Positions 19,790 to 32,338 of a DNA stretch of 64,000 bases are shown piece after piece (position 1 is the stretch's first letter; each line of letters starts with the position of its first letter). The stretch is from Anodontia alba (lineage: Eukaryota > Mollusca > Bivalvia > Lucinida > Lucinidae): positions 28,092,581-28,156,580 of the forward strand of contig OZ024828.1 in assembly GCA_964016985.1 (NCBI GenBank), written 5' to 3'. The position numbers and the translations under genes were made by a program. The notes below the pieces were generated by a model, which was given only the letters and a program-made list of their open reading frames with translations, was not told where the DNA came from and did not search any database.

Positions 19790-21430
19790 ACGACTTCGGT
19801 TTTCTTCATTGTTTTCTTCTTGTTGAACTGGGGTCAAAGTTTTTGTGTCAAACTTTATAAGATCTTACATTATAAAGACCCTTTGATGGTTTTCATTTAT
19901 ATTTGGCGTGATATTAAATATAGGTCTAAAGTTTTACTCACTGCCATCCTCACCCCAGGGTCTGACCTTGAGGTCAAGGTCATGGACTTAGAATTTTTAT
20001 ATAAAAGTCAAAATTTTTGCACTTTATATAGCTATATTATCAAGACCTTTTAATGAATTTCATGTATATTTGGCATGATGGTAGATATAGGTTTAGAGTT
20101 TTACTCAGCACAATCCCCACTCCGGGATGTGACCTTGAGGTCAAGATCACAGACTTTGAATTTTAAAAGTTAAAATGTTTGCATTTAAGTTTATATAGCT
20201 ATATCATCAAGACCTTTTGATGAATTCATTTATAATTGACATGTGGGAAAATATCAGTTTAAAGTTTTACTTAGAGAAATTCCTGTCCAGGGGCCTTATC
20301 TTGAGGTTAAGGTCACAAAACTTAGAATTTTCTTACAAAAATTCTAACTTTTTGCATTAAAGTTTACATAACTATATGTATACCCCCAATACATGAAGTA
20401 TGTTGAAGGGTATATAGCTTTTGCCTCTCCATTCGTTTGTTCATAATTACGCTCATTAATTTGTTCATCTTTCCATCACGGTCGTTGAACTAGGGCCAAA
20501 GTTTTTGTGTCAAAGTACATTATAAAGACCCTTTGATGGATTTCATTTATATTTGGTGTGGTCGTAGATATAGGTCTAAAATTTTACTCAGTGCCATCCC
20601 CACCCCAGGATCTGACCTTTAGGTCAAGGTCATGGACTTAGAATTTTTTATATAAAAGTCAAAATTTTTGCACTTAAGTTTATATAACTATTTTATCAAG
20701 ACCCTTTAATGAATTTCATGTATATTTACCATGATGGTAGATATAGGTTTAGAATTTTACTCAGCACAATTCCCAAACCCGGGTTGTGACCTTGAGGTCA
20801 AGGATGCAGACTTAGAATTTTCATATAAAAATGTTTGCAAGTTTATATAGCTATATCATAAAAAAAACCTTTTGATGAATTTCATTTATATTTGGCTTGA
20901 TGGTAGATATAGGTTTAAAGTTTTACTCAGAGATATTTGGGACAAAACCTTGAGATCAAGGTCACAGACTTAGAATTTTGTATAAAGTCAAATTTTTTGC
21001 AAAAGTTTACATACCCTTTGACTGATTTCATTAATATTTGGCATGATGGTATACATATGGTAGGCCTAAAGTTTTTCTCAGCGCCATCCCCAAGCTGGGA
21101 CATGTCTTTGAGATCAAGGTCACAGACTTAGATTTTTCATATACACGTAAATGTCAAAGATTTTGCTTAAATTATAAAGATTCTGATTGATTTCAATGGT
21201 ATTTGTTATGGTGATAGTTATAGGTCTAAAGTTTTATTAAGCATGAACCCTGCACCTATGCCTTACCTTTGAGGTCAAGGCCATGGGCTTCACATAATGT
21301 AAATTTTTTTTAATGTTGTATTAATATAGCATATAACTGCCATCTCCTGTCAAAGCTCACTACATACTTCGAGCTTTTTAAAAAAAGGTGGTAGGACTGG
21401 TTGGAGGTATACCTGCCCCCACTGGGCACT
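19790..21430 (+). mobile_element. Module element H: truncated copy followed by a full copy
   Basis: About 160-180-bp modules repeat GACCCTTTGATGGATTTCAT, GATGGTAGATATAGGT, GTTTTACTCAGC and CTTGAGGTCAAGGTCA. A second copy starts at about 20377 with the 5' hairpin GTATACCCCCAATACATGAA and ends near 21430 at CACTTTGTCTAGTG. No protein is encoded. The same family is inserted in the LINE at 52006-56121. Confidence 0.75.
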
Positions 21431-21437
21431 TTGTCTA

Positions 21438-21608
21438 GTGTAATTTGCAGACAATGCAGGCCTTGATCAGCCTGCACATAAGTGCAGGCCGATCTGGGCC
21501 TTCATTGTTTGCTTACAGAAAATCGTTACTGTAGTATCAGAAAATGCTCAGATTAGACTGCACAGATGCGCATGCTGATCAGGGCTTGTGTTGTCTGCAA
21601 ATTACATA
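21438..21608. mobile_element. MITE-X palindrome
   Basis: Ends TGTAATTTGCAGACAA and TTGTCTGCAAATTACA are exact complements. Inner repeats read GATCAGCCTGCACA and TGCGCATGCTGATCAGG. Confidence 0.8.
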
Positions 21609-21747
21609 AGGGCCCTTTTCATGCATTGCACATCATATGATCTGCTGTCATCAAGTCTAGTATACACTTCCTCCCAGCCAAGGACACAAACATTGCGGCA
21701 CAGTTTTATGACCCATGCCTGTTTTATGGTCTACTGACTGTCAATTT

Positions 21748-22250
21748 TAGCTCACCTAAGCTGAAGGCTCGGGATGAGCTATTGTGATCACTTGCCGTCA
21801 GTCCTTCTGTCTGTCTGTCTGTCCATACCTTTGAACGAATTCTTCTCTGAAACCTCTGGACCAATTTTCTTCAAACTTCATGTGGAGCCTTCTGTTGAAG
21901 GGGGGGCTGAAAATTTATGCAAATAGTCACGGTCCGTTAATTAAGATGGCCAGCGCACCCATATGGTGTAAAAACACTGAAAAATTTTCTCCAAAACCAT
22001 GAAAGCTTTGAGGCTAAATCTTGGTATATAGCATTTGAGACTCGAGGTCTACCAATTTTGTTCAAATGGGGATTTGACTTTTTTACAGCAAGGTCAAATT
22101 TTCATCCCTATGCATTTGTATGGGGAAAATATTGAAATTAGTCCATTTCCCAAAATGTATTAAAGACTAATGACTGAAACTTACAATGTATGATTGAAGT
22201 AGCGAACCCTTTTAGCTACAATCAAAATTTTGTCCTCCGATGAAGGTGAC
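21748..22250 (+). mobile_element. 5' part of a module element
   Basis: Starts TTTTAGCTCACCTAAGCTGA with the foldback AAGGCTCGGGATGAGCTA, then a TCTGTCTGTCTGTC stretch and CCTCTGGACCAATTTTCTTC-type modules. The matching opposite end may be the CACGTGAGCTAAAAA at about 25060-25074, beyond the triplication. Confidence 0.6.
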
Positions 22251-22799
22251 AAGTTGCAGTCTATTCAGGGTGCATGCACAACACTGTCAGTTTAATATAA
22301 TCCCAACAATATAATAAGACCATTTTCTTGTAAAGCGGCTTCTCACCACTATGTCTTGTGAGGTTATGGTTATGTTCATGCAGTTTCTTCATGAGGGAAT
22401 GTGAAAATGTAACTTATACTAACAGCCCTGAACTGCACTCAGGCATCTCTGCATTCCAATGAGACACTACATACATTTAGCTAATTAGATACTTTGGGAC
22501 TTAGAAATTGTATCTGGTCGACAGGAATAATAATTTTGTTGAGCAGGTTGATGTCTGACAAAAGTGATAAGGTACCATGTTGCTTGTCACCTTTAGTTGC
22601 AAAACAAACAAACTGCATACACGTTGATGATCTTGGTGACCGAAACAACTTAGGGATCAAAGAATACCAGTTAATTACCTTGTTACAAATTGGGAATTAC
22701 ACATGCCCAGATCAGCTGTGAATATGCTGGTCAGCATATCAGTCGTGCTTGTGTACAGACTGACCAGCGTCTGTGACGTTCCCGTTAACAAGGTAACCT

Positions 22800-22960
22800 T
22801 GTTTAGTCCATAGGCCTAGATGAGTGGGTTTCAGGTTAATATTTTTCTTCTTTCTCCATGAAACCATATGTTGTGGGTACTCATTAGAAGTGCCTCGGCC
22901 AGGCACTTCTAATGAGTACCTCAACATGTGTTTTAGTGGAGATTAACTATCTAGAGCTAT
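22800..22960. mobile_element. MITE-A inside repeat unit 1
   Basis: Inner arms GTTGTGGGTACTCATTAGAA and CTTCTAATGAGTACCTCAAC. Compared with unit 3 near 24050 (CCTGTTTACTTATCACAG), the whole hairpin including CATAGGCCTAGATGAGTGGG is extra. Confidence 0.8.
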
Positions 22961-23404
22961 GTAAATTATCACAGTGTGTCAGCACTGAGTATGCTATATG
23001 TAGCATGCATTTTGATTAGTCGTCATGTTAGTCATCACCAAGAAATATCTCCTGCATTCAGAAACAAGAGAGAAATAAATAAATAATAAAAAATGAAAAA
23101 TAGTATTGAGAAACTAGTCTGTCACTGAAATTACAAAATGTTGAGCAGGTTGATGTCTCACAAAAGTGATAAGGTACCATGTTGCTTGTCACCATTAGTT
23201 GCAAAACAAACAAACTACATACATGTTGATGATCTTGGTGACCGAAACAACTTAGAGATTAAAGAATACCAGTTAATTACCTTGTTGCAAATTGGGAATT
23301 ACACATGCCCAGATCAGCTGTGAATATGCTGGTCAGCATATCAGTTGTGCTTGTGTACAGACTGACCAGCGTCTGTGACGTTTCCGTTAACAAGGTAACC
23401 TTGT

Positions 23405-23600
23405 TTAGTCCATAGGCCTAGATGAGTGGGTATCAGGTTAATATTTTTCTTCTTTCTCCATGTAAACATATGTTGTGGGTACTCATTAGAAGTGCCTTAG
23501 CCAGGCGCTTCTAATGAGTACCTCAACATGTGTTTTAGTGGAGATCTAAGAAAAATATCAACACTTTTGGATTGAAAATATTGCCTTAACTAGAGCTATG
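23405..23600. mobile_element. MITE-A inside repeat unit 2
   Basis: Same position in the unit as at 22800-22960 but longer on the right (CAACACTTTTGGATTGAAAA), so unit 1 has lost part of its right arm. Confidence 0.8.
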
Positions 23601-24289
23601 TAAATTAATAATCACAGTGTGTCAGCACTGAGTATGCAATATGTAGCATGCATTTTGTTTAGTCATCATGTTAGTCATCACCAAGAAATATCTCCTGCAT
23701 TCAGAAACAAGAGAGAAATAAATAAATAATAAAAATGAAAAATAGTATTGAGAAACTAGTCTGTCACTGAAATTACAAAATGTTGAGCAGGTTGATGTCT
23801 CATAAAAGTGATAAGGTACCATGTTGCTTGTCACCATTAGCTGCAAAACAAACAAACTACACGCACGTTGATGATCTTGGTGACCAAAACAACTTAGGAA
23901 TCAAAGAGTAACAGTTAATTACCTTATTGCAAATTGGGAATTACACATGCCCAGATCAGCTGTGAATATGCTGGTCAGCATATCAGTCATGCTTTTGTAC
24001 ACTGACAAGCATCTGTGACGTTCGTTCCCAAGTTAACAAGGTAACCCTGTTTACTTATCACAGTGTGTTTGCACTGAGTATGCAATGTGTAGCATGCGGT
24101 TTGTTTTAGTCGTCATATTAGTCATCACCGAGAAATATCTTCTGCATTCAGAAACAAGAGAGAAATAAATAATAAAAATGAAAAATGCTATTGGGAAACT
24201 GTCTGTCACTGAAATGACAAAATCACACTCTTCTGGAACTACCCAACCCAAGATCGGTAAATGTGTCAGGAAATAGAAAAATATCAGAC

Positions 24290-25075
24290 AGATTAGCAGT
24301 TGCTAGTTTATCAACTCTGATGTCAACCTTATCTGCAAGTTTCAGGAAGATCCATTAAAAACTGAATGTGTTATGCTGATGACAAAGTCAAACAGAGGCT
24401 TTTTCAGCAAACAAAGGGATATAACTCTAAAATTAATACAACAATCTGGCCAGTGTTTGAACTCATCCAGGTTACATCCACATCCATCTTTCAGGAAGAT
24501 CTGATCAAAACTGAATGTGTGATGCTGAAGACAAAGTCAAACAGGAACTTTTTCAGCAATCAAGGGTTACACTGATGATCTGATCTAGCCAGTTTTCGAA
24601 CATCTGAGATTACATCCATGTCAACCTCATCTGCAAGTTTCTGGAAGATCTGATACAAACTGAAGGAGTTATGCTGATGACAAAGTCAAAAAGAGGCTTT
24701 TTCAGCAATCAAGGGGGACATAACTTTAAGATTAATGATCAGATCTGGCCAGTTTTTTAATTTGTCCGAGATTTCATCCATGTCCACCTTATCTGCCAGT
24801 TTTTGGAACATTCAATCAAAACTGAAGAGTCATAGTGATTATATAGAAGCATTTTCCATTTAAAAGTCTACGGGACATTGTGGTTGCGATAGCAACCAAA
24901 ATTTTCATTGGATTTCCATGAAAAGCTTATATTATTAAAATCCCACCAGAGGCATGCTACAGATGAGAATTAATTGAGATCAGCATGCAGACTGTGGAGA
25001 TATAACTGGTCAAAGGTACTGACAGATGACGGATGGACTCCCATTCAAGCCTTAAGCCCACGTGAGCTAAAAATG
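24290..25075. repeat. ~165-bp tandem modules, probable 3' part of the element at 21748
   Basis: Three units carry ATCTGCAAGTTTCAGGAAGA, ATGCTGATGACAAAGTCAAA and TTTTTCAGCAAWCAAGGG. The right end CACGTGAGCTAAAAA is the complement of the TTTTAGCTCAC start at 21748. Confidence 0.6.
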
Positions 25076-25684
25076 CTCATCTGATATCTCCTCTTATCTA
25101 GAGCTATGGGAAAATAATCAGGGTTTGCCCCTCCTAAAATTTGTATTGTCAAAAAAAGGTGCTGGATGATTGGCACACAATGCAGCCTTCAATTATTTGC
25201 CACATTATTAGCTCACCTGAGCACGAGGTACTCATGGTGAGCTATTGTGGCCAGTCAATGTCCGTCGTCCGTTGTCCGTCGTGCGGCATCAACAATTGCT
25301 TTAAAAGCCTACTCCCCTGGGCCAATTGACTTGATACTTGATAGGAAGCATTGGGGTGACTTGTAGATCAAAAATAGTTAAAATCATTCCGATCGGAAAT
25401 CCAAGATGGCCTCCATCTTGAAAATCTATTTTTTGCTTCTTCTTCTGAACTGAAAGGCCAATTGACTCCAGACTTAGTAAGAAGCATCGGGGTGACTTGT
25501 AGATCAAAACTAGCTAAAATCGTGCCGATAGGAAATCCAAGATCTATTTTTTGCTTCTTCTCTTAAACCCAAAAGCCATTTGACTCCAAACTTGGTAGGA
25601 AGCATTGGGGTGACTTATAGATCAAAAATAGCTAAAATCGTTCCGATCTGAAATCCGAGATGGCCTATTTTTCAAGGTAGCATT

Positions 25685-27785
25685 ACACTAAATACTAGAA
25701 GTGCCGGGTTTTATCACTTTTGGACCGAGGTTTCAGTTGCAGTCTAAATACCAGACAGGCTTCAATTGGATATATATCCCAGGTTTTATTTCAATGTGAG
25801 AAAAGGATAGTTATAAGGAAATAAAATGATGTGTGTTTTATAATTATATCTGCAAGCTCAAAGAAATTGTTGCTGATTTTATATGGTCACCCCTCCATTA
25901 AAAAAGTCCGCTTGTTATTCGCTGTGAATCTGCAGGTAAACAATCATGGTGGACTGTAACTTGAAAAGGAGCAGGACAACATGTGGATTTTTTCTCAGAA
26001 ACTTGTTGAGCTAGGGTGGCTCTATAAACAAGTAAGGTTTGAAAAGTTTTATATGTGTAGTTTTTGTGGCAGCATGTGAAAGGTTACTATTGTCGCCTAT
26101 GGAAAAATATTTAGTGGTTAGCTCCCTAAACTGGCAGTAGACTGGGAAAAGCAAATAAATAAACTTGCTAATTGTTACTGATATTTAACTGCTTTTTTTT
26201 TAATCCCTGAAGGGAAATAAGCAAATATGAGTCTGTATTCAAGGATTCTGCGGTCATTTTGTAAAATTTACTTTGAAATGGGGGTGAGCTGGAGTAGGTA
26301 TTTATTATGTAGTTGGTCTGTACAGTAGTATTCACCATTTATAAATACATGTTTTTTTCACCACTTTATCTTCTGTCTTTCCTGTGTTGAAAGATGTCAA
26401 TAAATGTGTAGCTGACTGTGTTTTCAAACAGAAAAAGTAATGTGAATATAAAATAATAGGGAAGATTCTCAAAAACTTTACGCGCCCCATGCCCAGTTAC
26501 ATTCGAGCGGTAAACTGACTATTTTGAGCCTGCGCAGGTTTGTTGAATTTTACCAGGGCCTCATTAGAACTTTCGACATTGCGTACTGAAACAGAACAAT
26601 GCATACGAAAGTGCTAACTTCAGTGACCTTGAAATGACCTTGACCTCTGAACTTTTGACCTCTGATTGCCATGAATTGGAAGCCTTATACACAGGCAATA
26701 TGGAAAGTAAATTAATGCTTTTGCATGGAAAATGAACTATTTCTGTGACATTGACCTTCAGATATAACTGTTTTATGCCTTGAATTAAACATCAGATTAG
26801 GTTATTTTCTTTTATATTTATTTTTAATGAAATATATGTACTAATATATAGGTAAATATAAAATGATGGTGGTATGTATCACTTGGAAAGTGGCATATTG
26901 CATAGTATCCCATAATGGCATGAACTATAAGTGCCCCTTCTTTTCAGAATGCACACCACCAGGTACTGAAACTGGTTCAATCAAACAAAACTGCTTCTAT
27001 TTTTAATAACCATGTGACCTTGACCTTAGTGACCTTTCTTCTAAAAAATCTACAAGTATGCCTAGAATCATGTAACAGAACTGGATTTTCTATGCTTTTC
27101 TATATTTAGATGACCTTGACCTTGTGTGACCTTGACCTTGACCTGTGTGACCTTCTTTGTACTTATCCATTAAGTTAATTTTTTATCTCTTCTTATTTGC
27201 TATTCATCAGAAAGCACAAATATAAGTTTGCGGTCTGTCGCTTTAAGCTGACATTTGAAACACCCCCTGCCATTGACATGTCAACCGGCCTAATTTAAAC
27301 TTATAGTTAATATTTTCTGCATATAATTTGTCATTTTTCATAATGTTTCTGTAATATATTTGTCATAAAAAATATACTCTAGGCACAAACAACTAAGATT
27401 TTAGTGTTATATTAAAGCCAAGCTATTTAGCCCATGCTAGAGGTGGTGGGTAGGGTAAATCAAGATAAGACAATAATTGTAATTCACATACTGTCTCTAA
27501 GTACTCTATTCGTATGTTAAGATAAGTATAGCTACATTGATTGATTTTTGTATTGTTCTGACAGTTGATTTGAAAGAAAAGAGAATGAAAGTGTTTAGTC
27601 ACTTCTTTTATCTCTGTTATTTAATTGGTTGTATTTTTACAGGGGGGTAGGCACACAAAAAGTGTTCATATCAGCAAAATTAAGCAAATAGGTAAAAACA
27701 AAGGACATGATTTGGTTGAAATTAGTTTATTTTATTGATATTAAGAGTATTTTTGTGCTTTAATAGGGGAAAAATGTTGCTCTGT
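25685..27785. mobile_element. ~2.1-kb insertion in element K, type unknown
   Basis: The K modules stop after GGCCTATTTTTCAAGGTAG and resume near GGCTTACTGACTTTAAACTT. The interior is AT-rich, holds TGACCTTGACCTTGTGTGAC near 27111 and other TGACC runs, and shows no open frame of note. The ends show no obvious inverted repeat. Confidence 0.45.
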
Positions 27786-28227
27786 AAGGCTTACTGACTT
27801 TAAACTTGGTAGGAAGCATCGGGGTGACTTGTAGATCAAAAATAGCTAAAATCTTGCCGATCTGAAATCCAAGATGGCCACCATTTTGAAAATCTATTTT
27901 TTGCCTCTCCTAAACCCAAAATCCAATTGACTCAAAACTTTGTAGGAAGCATCGGGGTGACTTGTAGATCAAAAATAGCTAAAATCGTTCCAATCGGAAA
28001 TCCAAGGTGGCGGCCATGGCCGCCATCTTGAAAATCTATTTTTCGCTTCTTCTCCTGAATCGAAAGGCCAGTTGACTCGAAACTTGGTAGGAAGTGTCTG
28101 GGTGACATGTAGATCAAAAATAGCTAAAATCATGCTGATCGGAAATCCAAGATGGCCGCCATGGTGGTCACCTTGAAAATCTTTTTTTCGCTTCTTTTCC
28201 TAAACCAAAAGCCAATTGAGTCCTCCA

Positions 28228-28440
28228 TGAAATCACCTGACCAGTAAATGACACCAAAACCTGACCAACCAAAATAGCTTACCAGTTAACGGTTAATGTT
28301 ATTGCTTAGACAAACAATATTACCTATGTACTTTTTCATTGATAAATACAGGTACACATGCAGTTTTCATTGACAAATACAGGTATCACGATATTGTTTG
28401 TCTAAGGATTTACGCATGGGTGTGGTTATAGCCTTCTGAC
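28228..28440. mobile_element. Short palindromic insertion in element K
   Basis: Arms CTTAGACAAACAATATTACC and CGATATTGTTTGTCTAAGG face each other around a CATTGAYAAATACAGGT direct repeat. It interrupts a K module. Confidence 0.55.
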
Positions 28441-29574
28441 GGAAGAGTCAATTGACTTGAAACTTGGTAGGAAGCATTGGGGTGACTTATAGGTTTAAAT
28501 GGCTAAAATCGTTCTGATTGGAAATCCAAGATGGCTGCCATGGTGGCCATCTTGAAATTATTTTTACACTTCTTCTCCTGAACTGAAAGGCTTATTGACT
28601 TTAAACTAGGAAGGAAGCATCAGGGTGACCTGTAGATCAAATATAGCTAAAATCGTCCCGATCCAAGATGGCCGCCATGACAGCCATCTTGAAAAATCAT
28701 TTTTTTTTTTTTTGCTTCTTCTCCTGAACTGAAAGGCCATTTGACTCGAAACTTGGTAGGAAGCATTCGGGTGACTTGTAGATCTAAAACATTATTGTAA
28801 AACCAAGATGGCCGCCATCTTGAAAATCTATTTTTTGCTTCTTCTCCTGAATCAAAAGGCCAATAGACTCCAAACTTGGTAGGAAGCATCGGGGTGACTT
28901 GTAGATCAAAGAAAGCTAAAATCGCACCGATAGGAAATCCAAGATGGCCACCATGGCAGCCATCTTGAAAATCTATTTTTCGCTTCTACTCCTAAACCCA
29001 AAAGCCAATTGACTCCAAACTTGGTAGGAAGCATTCGGGTGACTTGTAGATCAAAAATAGCTAAAATCATGCCGATCAGAAATCCAAGATGGCCGCCATG
29101 GCGGCCATCTTGAAAATCTATTTTTCTCTTCTTCTCCTGAACCATAATGCTTACTGACTTCAAACTAGGTAGGAAGCATCAAGGTGACTTGTAGATCAAA
29201 AATAGCTAAAATCGTGCCGATCGGCAATTCAAGATGGCCGCCATGGTGGCCACCTTGAAAATCTTTTTTTCGCTTCTTTTCCTAAACCCAAAAGCCAATT
29301 GACTTGAAACTTGATAGAAAGCATTGGGGTGACTTATAGATTAAAAATGGCTAAAATCGTTCCGATTGGAAATCCAAAATAGCCGCCATCTTGAAAATCT
29401 ATTTTTCACTTCTTCTCCTGAACCGAAAGGCTTTATTGACTTTAAACTAGGTAGGAAGCATCAGGGTGACCTGTAGATCAAAAATAGCTAAATTTGTCCC
29501 TATCAGAAATCCAAGATGGTCACCATGACAGCCATCTTGAAAATCTATTTTTTAGCTTGCTTAACAACATTCAA

Positions 29575-30620
29575 GGAGAGCTATTGTACTACCCCCGGCG
29601 TCGGCGTTGGCCTCCACAAATGTTAAAGTTTTTGTTAAAGTTTTCAAGACCTCATTATTTCCTAACCTTACCACTGATTTGATTCATCTTTGGTATGATG
29701 ATACATATTGGTCCAAAATTTTGTGCAGTACCATTCCCACCACTCTAGGTCATGTGAAGGTCAAGGTCACAGACTTAGAATTTTCATGTTAAAATTTTAT
29801 GTCAAAGTTTTTAGGATCACATTAATTCTACACTAAATAATGGATTTTGTTCCTATTTGGTATTATGATAGACACTGGTCAAAAGTTTTTATCAGCACCA
29901 TCAGCACTCATGACCATGACTTTGAGGTCGAGGTCACAGACTTAGAATTTAAATGTTAAAGTTTTCGTTAAAGTTTTTAAGACCTCATTATTTCCTAACC
30001 TTATCACCGATTTGATCCATCTTTGGTATGATGATACATATTGGTCCAAAATTTTGCGCAGTAGCATCCCCACCACCTTAGGTCAGGGTCAAGGTCACAG
30101 ATTTAGAATTTTCATGTTAAAATTTTACGTCAAAGTGGATCTCATTACTACTAAACTAAATGATAGATTTAGTTCCTATTTGGTATTATGATAGATACTG
30201 GTCAAAGGTTTTCATTAGCACCATCAGCGCTCATGACCATGACCGTGAGGTCGAGGTCACAGACTTAGAATTTAAATGTTAAAGTTTTTGTTAAAGTTTT
30301 TAAGACCTCATTAAATCCTAACCTTATCACAGATTTGATTCATCTTTGATATGATGACATATATTGGTCCAAAAGTTTGTGCAGTACCATCCCCACCACC
30401 CTAGGTTAAGTCAAGGTCAAGTTCACAGACTTAAGAATTTTGATGTTAAAATTTTATATCAAAGTGTTTTAGGATCTCATTACTTCTAAACTACATGATG
30501 GATTTAGTTCCTATTTGGTATCAAGACATATATTTTATCAGCACCATCAGCATTAATGACCATGACCTTGGGGTCGAGGTCATAGCCTTAGAATTTTAAA
30601 AATGTTAAAGTTTTCGTTTA
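29575..30620 (+). mobile_element. Module element with CCCCCGGCGTCGGCG head, inserted in element K
   Basis: Begins near AGGAGAGCTATTGTACTACC and CCCGGCGTCGGCGTTGG. It then repeats GACCTCATTATTTCCTAACC, TGGTATGATGATACATATTG and AGGTCAAGGTCACAGACTTA in alternating modules of about 175 bp. It ends abruptly at a K module. Related to family H by the last motif. Confidence 0.65.
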
Positions 30621-31394
30621 AGTTTTTTGAAAATTGGTAGGAAGCATAGGGATGACTTGTAGATATAAAAATAACTAAAATTGTTCTGATCAGAAATCCA
30701 AGATGGCCGCCATCTTGAAAATTTATTTTTCCCTTCTTCTTCTGAACTGAAAGGCCAATTGACTCGAAACTTGTTAGGAAGCATCAGGGTGACTTCTAGA
30801 TTAAAAATAGCTCGAAATGTTGCGATAGGCAATCCCAAATTGCGGCCATGGTGGCCATCTTGAAAATCTGTTTTGAACTTTTTCTCCTGAACCAAAAGGG
30901 CAATTGACTCAAAGTTCATTGGAAGTATCGAGGTGACTTGTAGATCAACAGTAGCTAAAATCATTCTGATTGGAAATCCAAGATGGCTGCCATCTTGTTT
31001 ATGTTTATTATATTTCCCTGCCACTGTGCTGTTTACATGTATAAAATCACGATTCTTCAGAAACCACTTAGCCAATTGCCACCAAATTTCACATTGATCC
31101 TACTGTGAAATGTGATTGAGAGTTTGTTCAAATGATCACACTCCATTGACTGTCATGCCCTATATAATATTCTTCAAAATTATGAACTGCTTAAATGATG
31201 ATCTTTTCATTAGTTGCGATGACAGGATTGGAAAAATGTTGCATAACATCTGCATATCTGCAGTGGCTATGCCACTCAAGTGAGCGATCTGTGGCCCGTT
31301 GGCCTCTTGTAACATTCTGTGGCATCTGATCTGGGTCTGCACAGTTTTCTGACGCCTGTCTGTCTGAATACGGTCATATGTAAAATCTTTTTTA

Positions 31395-31890
31395 TGCTCC
31401 AGCCTGCCGAAAGCAGCAGTGGGGCATATAGCATTTTGATGTTAAGTCTATAAGTGCTTAAAGTGTTTTGCTATGATGTTAAGCAGGTACATGTGTTTGT
31501 CATGTTCACAAGTAGGGACTAACATATATTCAAATATACTTTGACATTTGTGTCTGCGGTTCAATCTTGATCATAATGAGTACCTTTTATGCTAGGAAGT
31601 TGAAATTGGTATGCTTCTTACCCAGACCTAAACCTTCCTTTTTTTTAGAGTTGCTCCTGGGTCATGCCCTGGGGTGGGGCTACGGGGTCAAAATGTATAC
31701 AGATGTTTAAGTTTACATTTAGATTTACATTGACATTTAAATTAGCATTTCTCTTGGAGGTCATAACTTGGGTACCTTTTATGTTAGGAATTGTAATTTG
31801 GTATGCTACTTTACCCAGACCTACACTTTTAACTTTCATGCCATGTTATGTGGGGCTAGGGGTCAAAATGTATAACAGATCAGATTGAGT
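31395..31890. repeat. Module-type repeat with GGGGTCAAAATGTATA units
   Basis: The head CTCCAGCCTGCCGAAAGCAG with GCAGTGGGGCATATAGCATT is a foldback typical of the long elements here. Two units carry TTTATGYTAGGAA, TTTACCCAGACCTA and GGGGTCAAAATGTATA. A short ACATTT simple repeat lies near 31705-31750. Confidence 0.55.
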
Positions 31891-32085
31891 ATTTGGAGAA
31901 TAGTTCCCCGTTGAAATTTATGCATCCAGCTGTTGTTGCCATATGGGCAAAGACCAAAGGGTGGGAGCATTTGTGTACTTTGGACACATGCCTGGTTTGC
32001 TTCTAACCTCAAGCATTTTGGTTTACTAGAACTGTTTGTAAATGCATCTATGGCATCTGATCTGGGTCTATGCTGTTTGTAAAAG

Positions 32086-32270
32086 CATGCGCTACGCCAA
32101 GTGGTTAGCATTCCCAACTCTGGATCTAGAGGTTCCGGGTTTAAATCCGGCTGGTCAGGCAAATTCATCTCTTGACTCTATGACACTTCATTGCATAGAG
32201 CCTGTCCTTATCACCCTTTCATTGCCTGGATGTGACTTAAATAATGTTTAAAGGGACGTAAACCACCAGA
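32086..32270 (+). mobile_element. tRNA-derived SINE-G
   Basis: Box A-like CGCCAAGTGGTTAGCATTCC and box B-like CCGGGTTTAAATCCGG. The tail has ATAGAGCCTGTCCTTATCAC and GGATGTGACTTAAATAATG. Related copies: 36813-36962, 43183-43375 and 46893-46990. A retroposon, not a functional tRNA. Confidence 0.8.
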
Positions 32271-32338
32271 GCATTGTCACTTGAGCTATTTGCTGAGGTA
32301 TGTCTGAATAATTGGGTAAATATATGGTAATGTGTTAA

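Larger units (their letters stand above)
22537..24250. repeat. ~600-bp segment present three times in tandem
   Basis: GAGCAGGTTGATGTCTSACA starts units near 22538, 23140 and 23782. Each continues with CAAAAGTGATAAGGTACCAT, GATGATCTTGGTGACC and ATCACAGTGTGT-type blocks. Units 1 and 2 contain a MITE-A (about 22800-22960 and 23405-23600); unit 3 does not. The short frames repeated in each unit (for example MSHKSDKVPCCLSPLVAKQ) carry no recognisable domain and are probably not translated. Confidence 0.85.
25208..31312 (+). mobile_element. Long module element K with palindromic AAGATGGCCGCC sites
   Basis: Starts TTAGCTCACCTGAGCACGAG with foldback GGTACTCATGGTGAGCTA and CCGTCGTCCGTTGTCCGTC. It ends GTGGCCCGTTGGCCTCTTGT. 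About fifteen modules of roughly 140 bp each contain AATTGACTCCAAACTTGGTA, GGTGACTTGTAGATCAAAAA and a palindrome built from AAGATGGCCGCC. It is interrupted at about 25685-27785, 28228-28440 and 29575-30620. It has no coding capacity; the minus-strand frames of up to 156 codons merely read through modules. Confidence 0.8.

Noticed and set aside
22494..23323. Two near-identical short proteins (MS(D/H)KSDKVPCCLSPLVAKQ...) as a gene pair
   Set aside because: They fall in the tandemly duplicated unit, with no splice signals, no recognisable domain and a short length explained by chance.
30605..31075. 156-codon minus-strand open frame
   Set aside because: It reads through tandem modules of element K; the same peptide pattern (FQDGxHGGHLGF) appears in several K frames because the DNA repeats.
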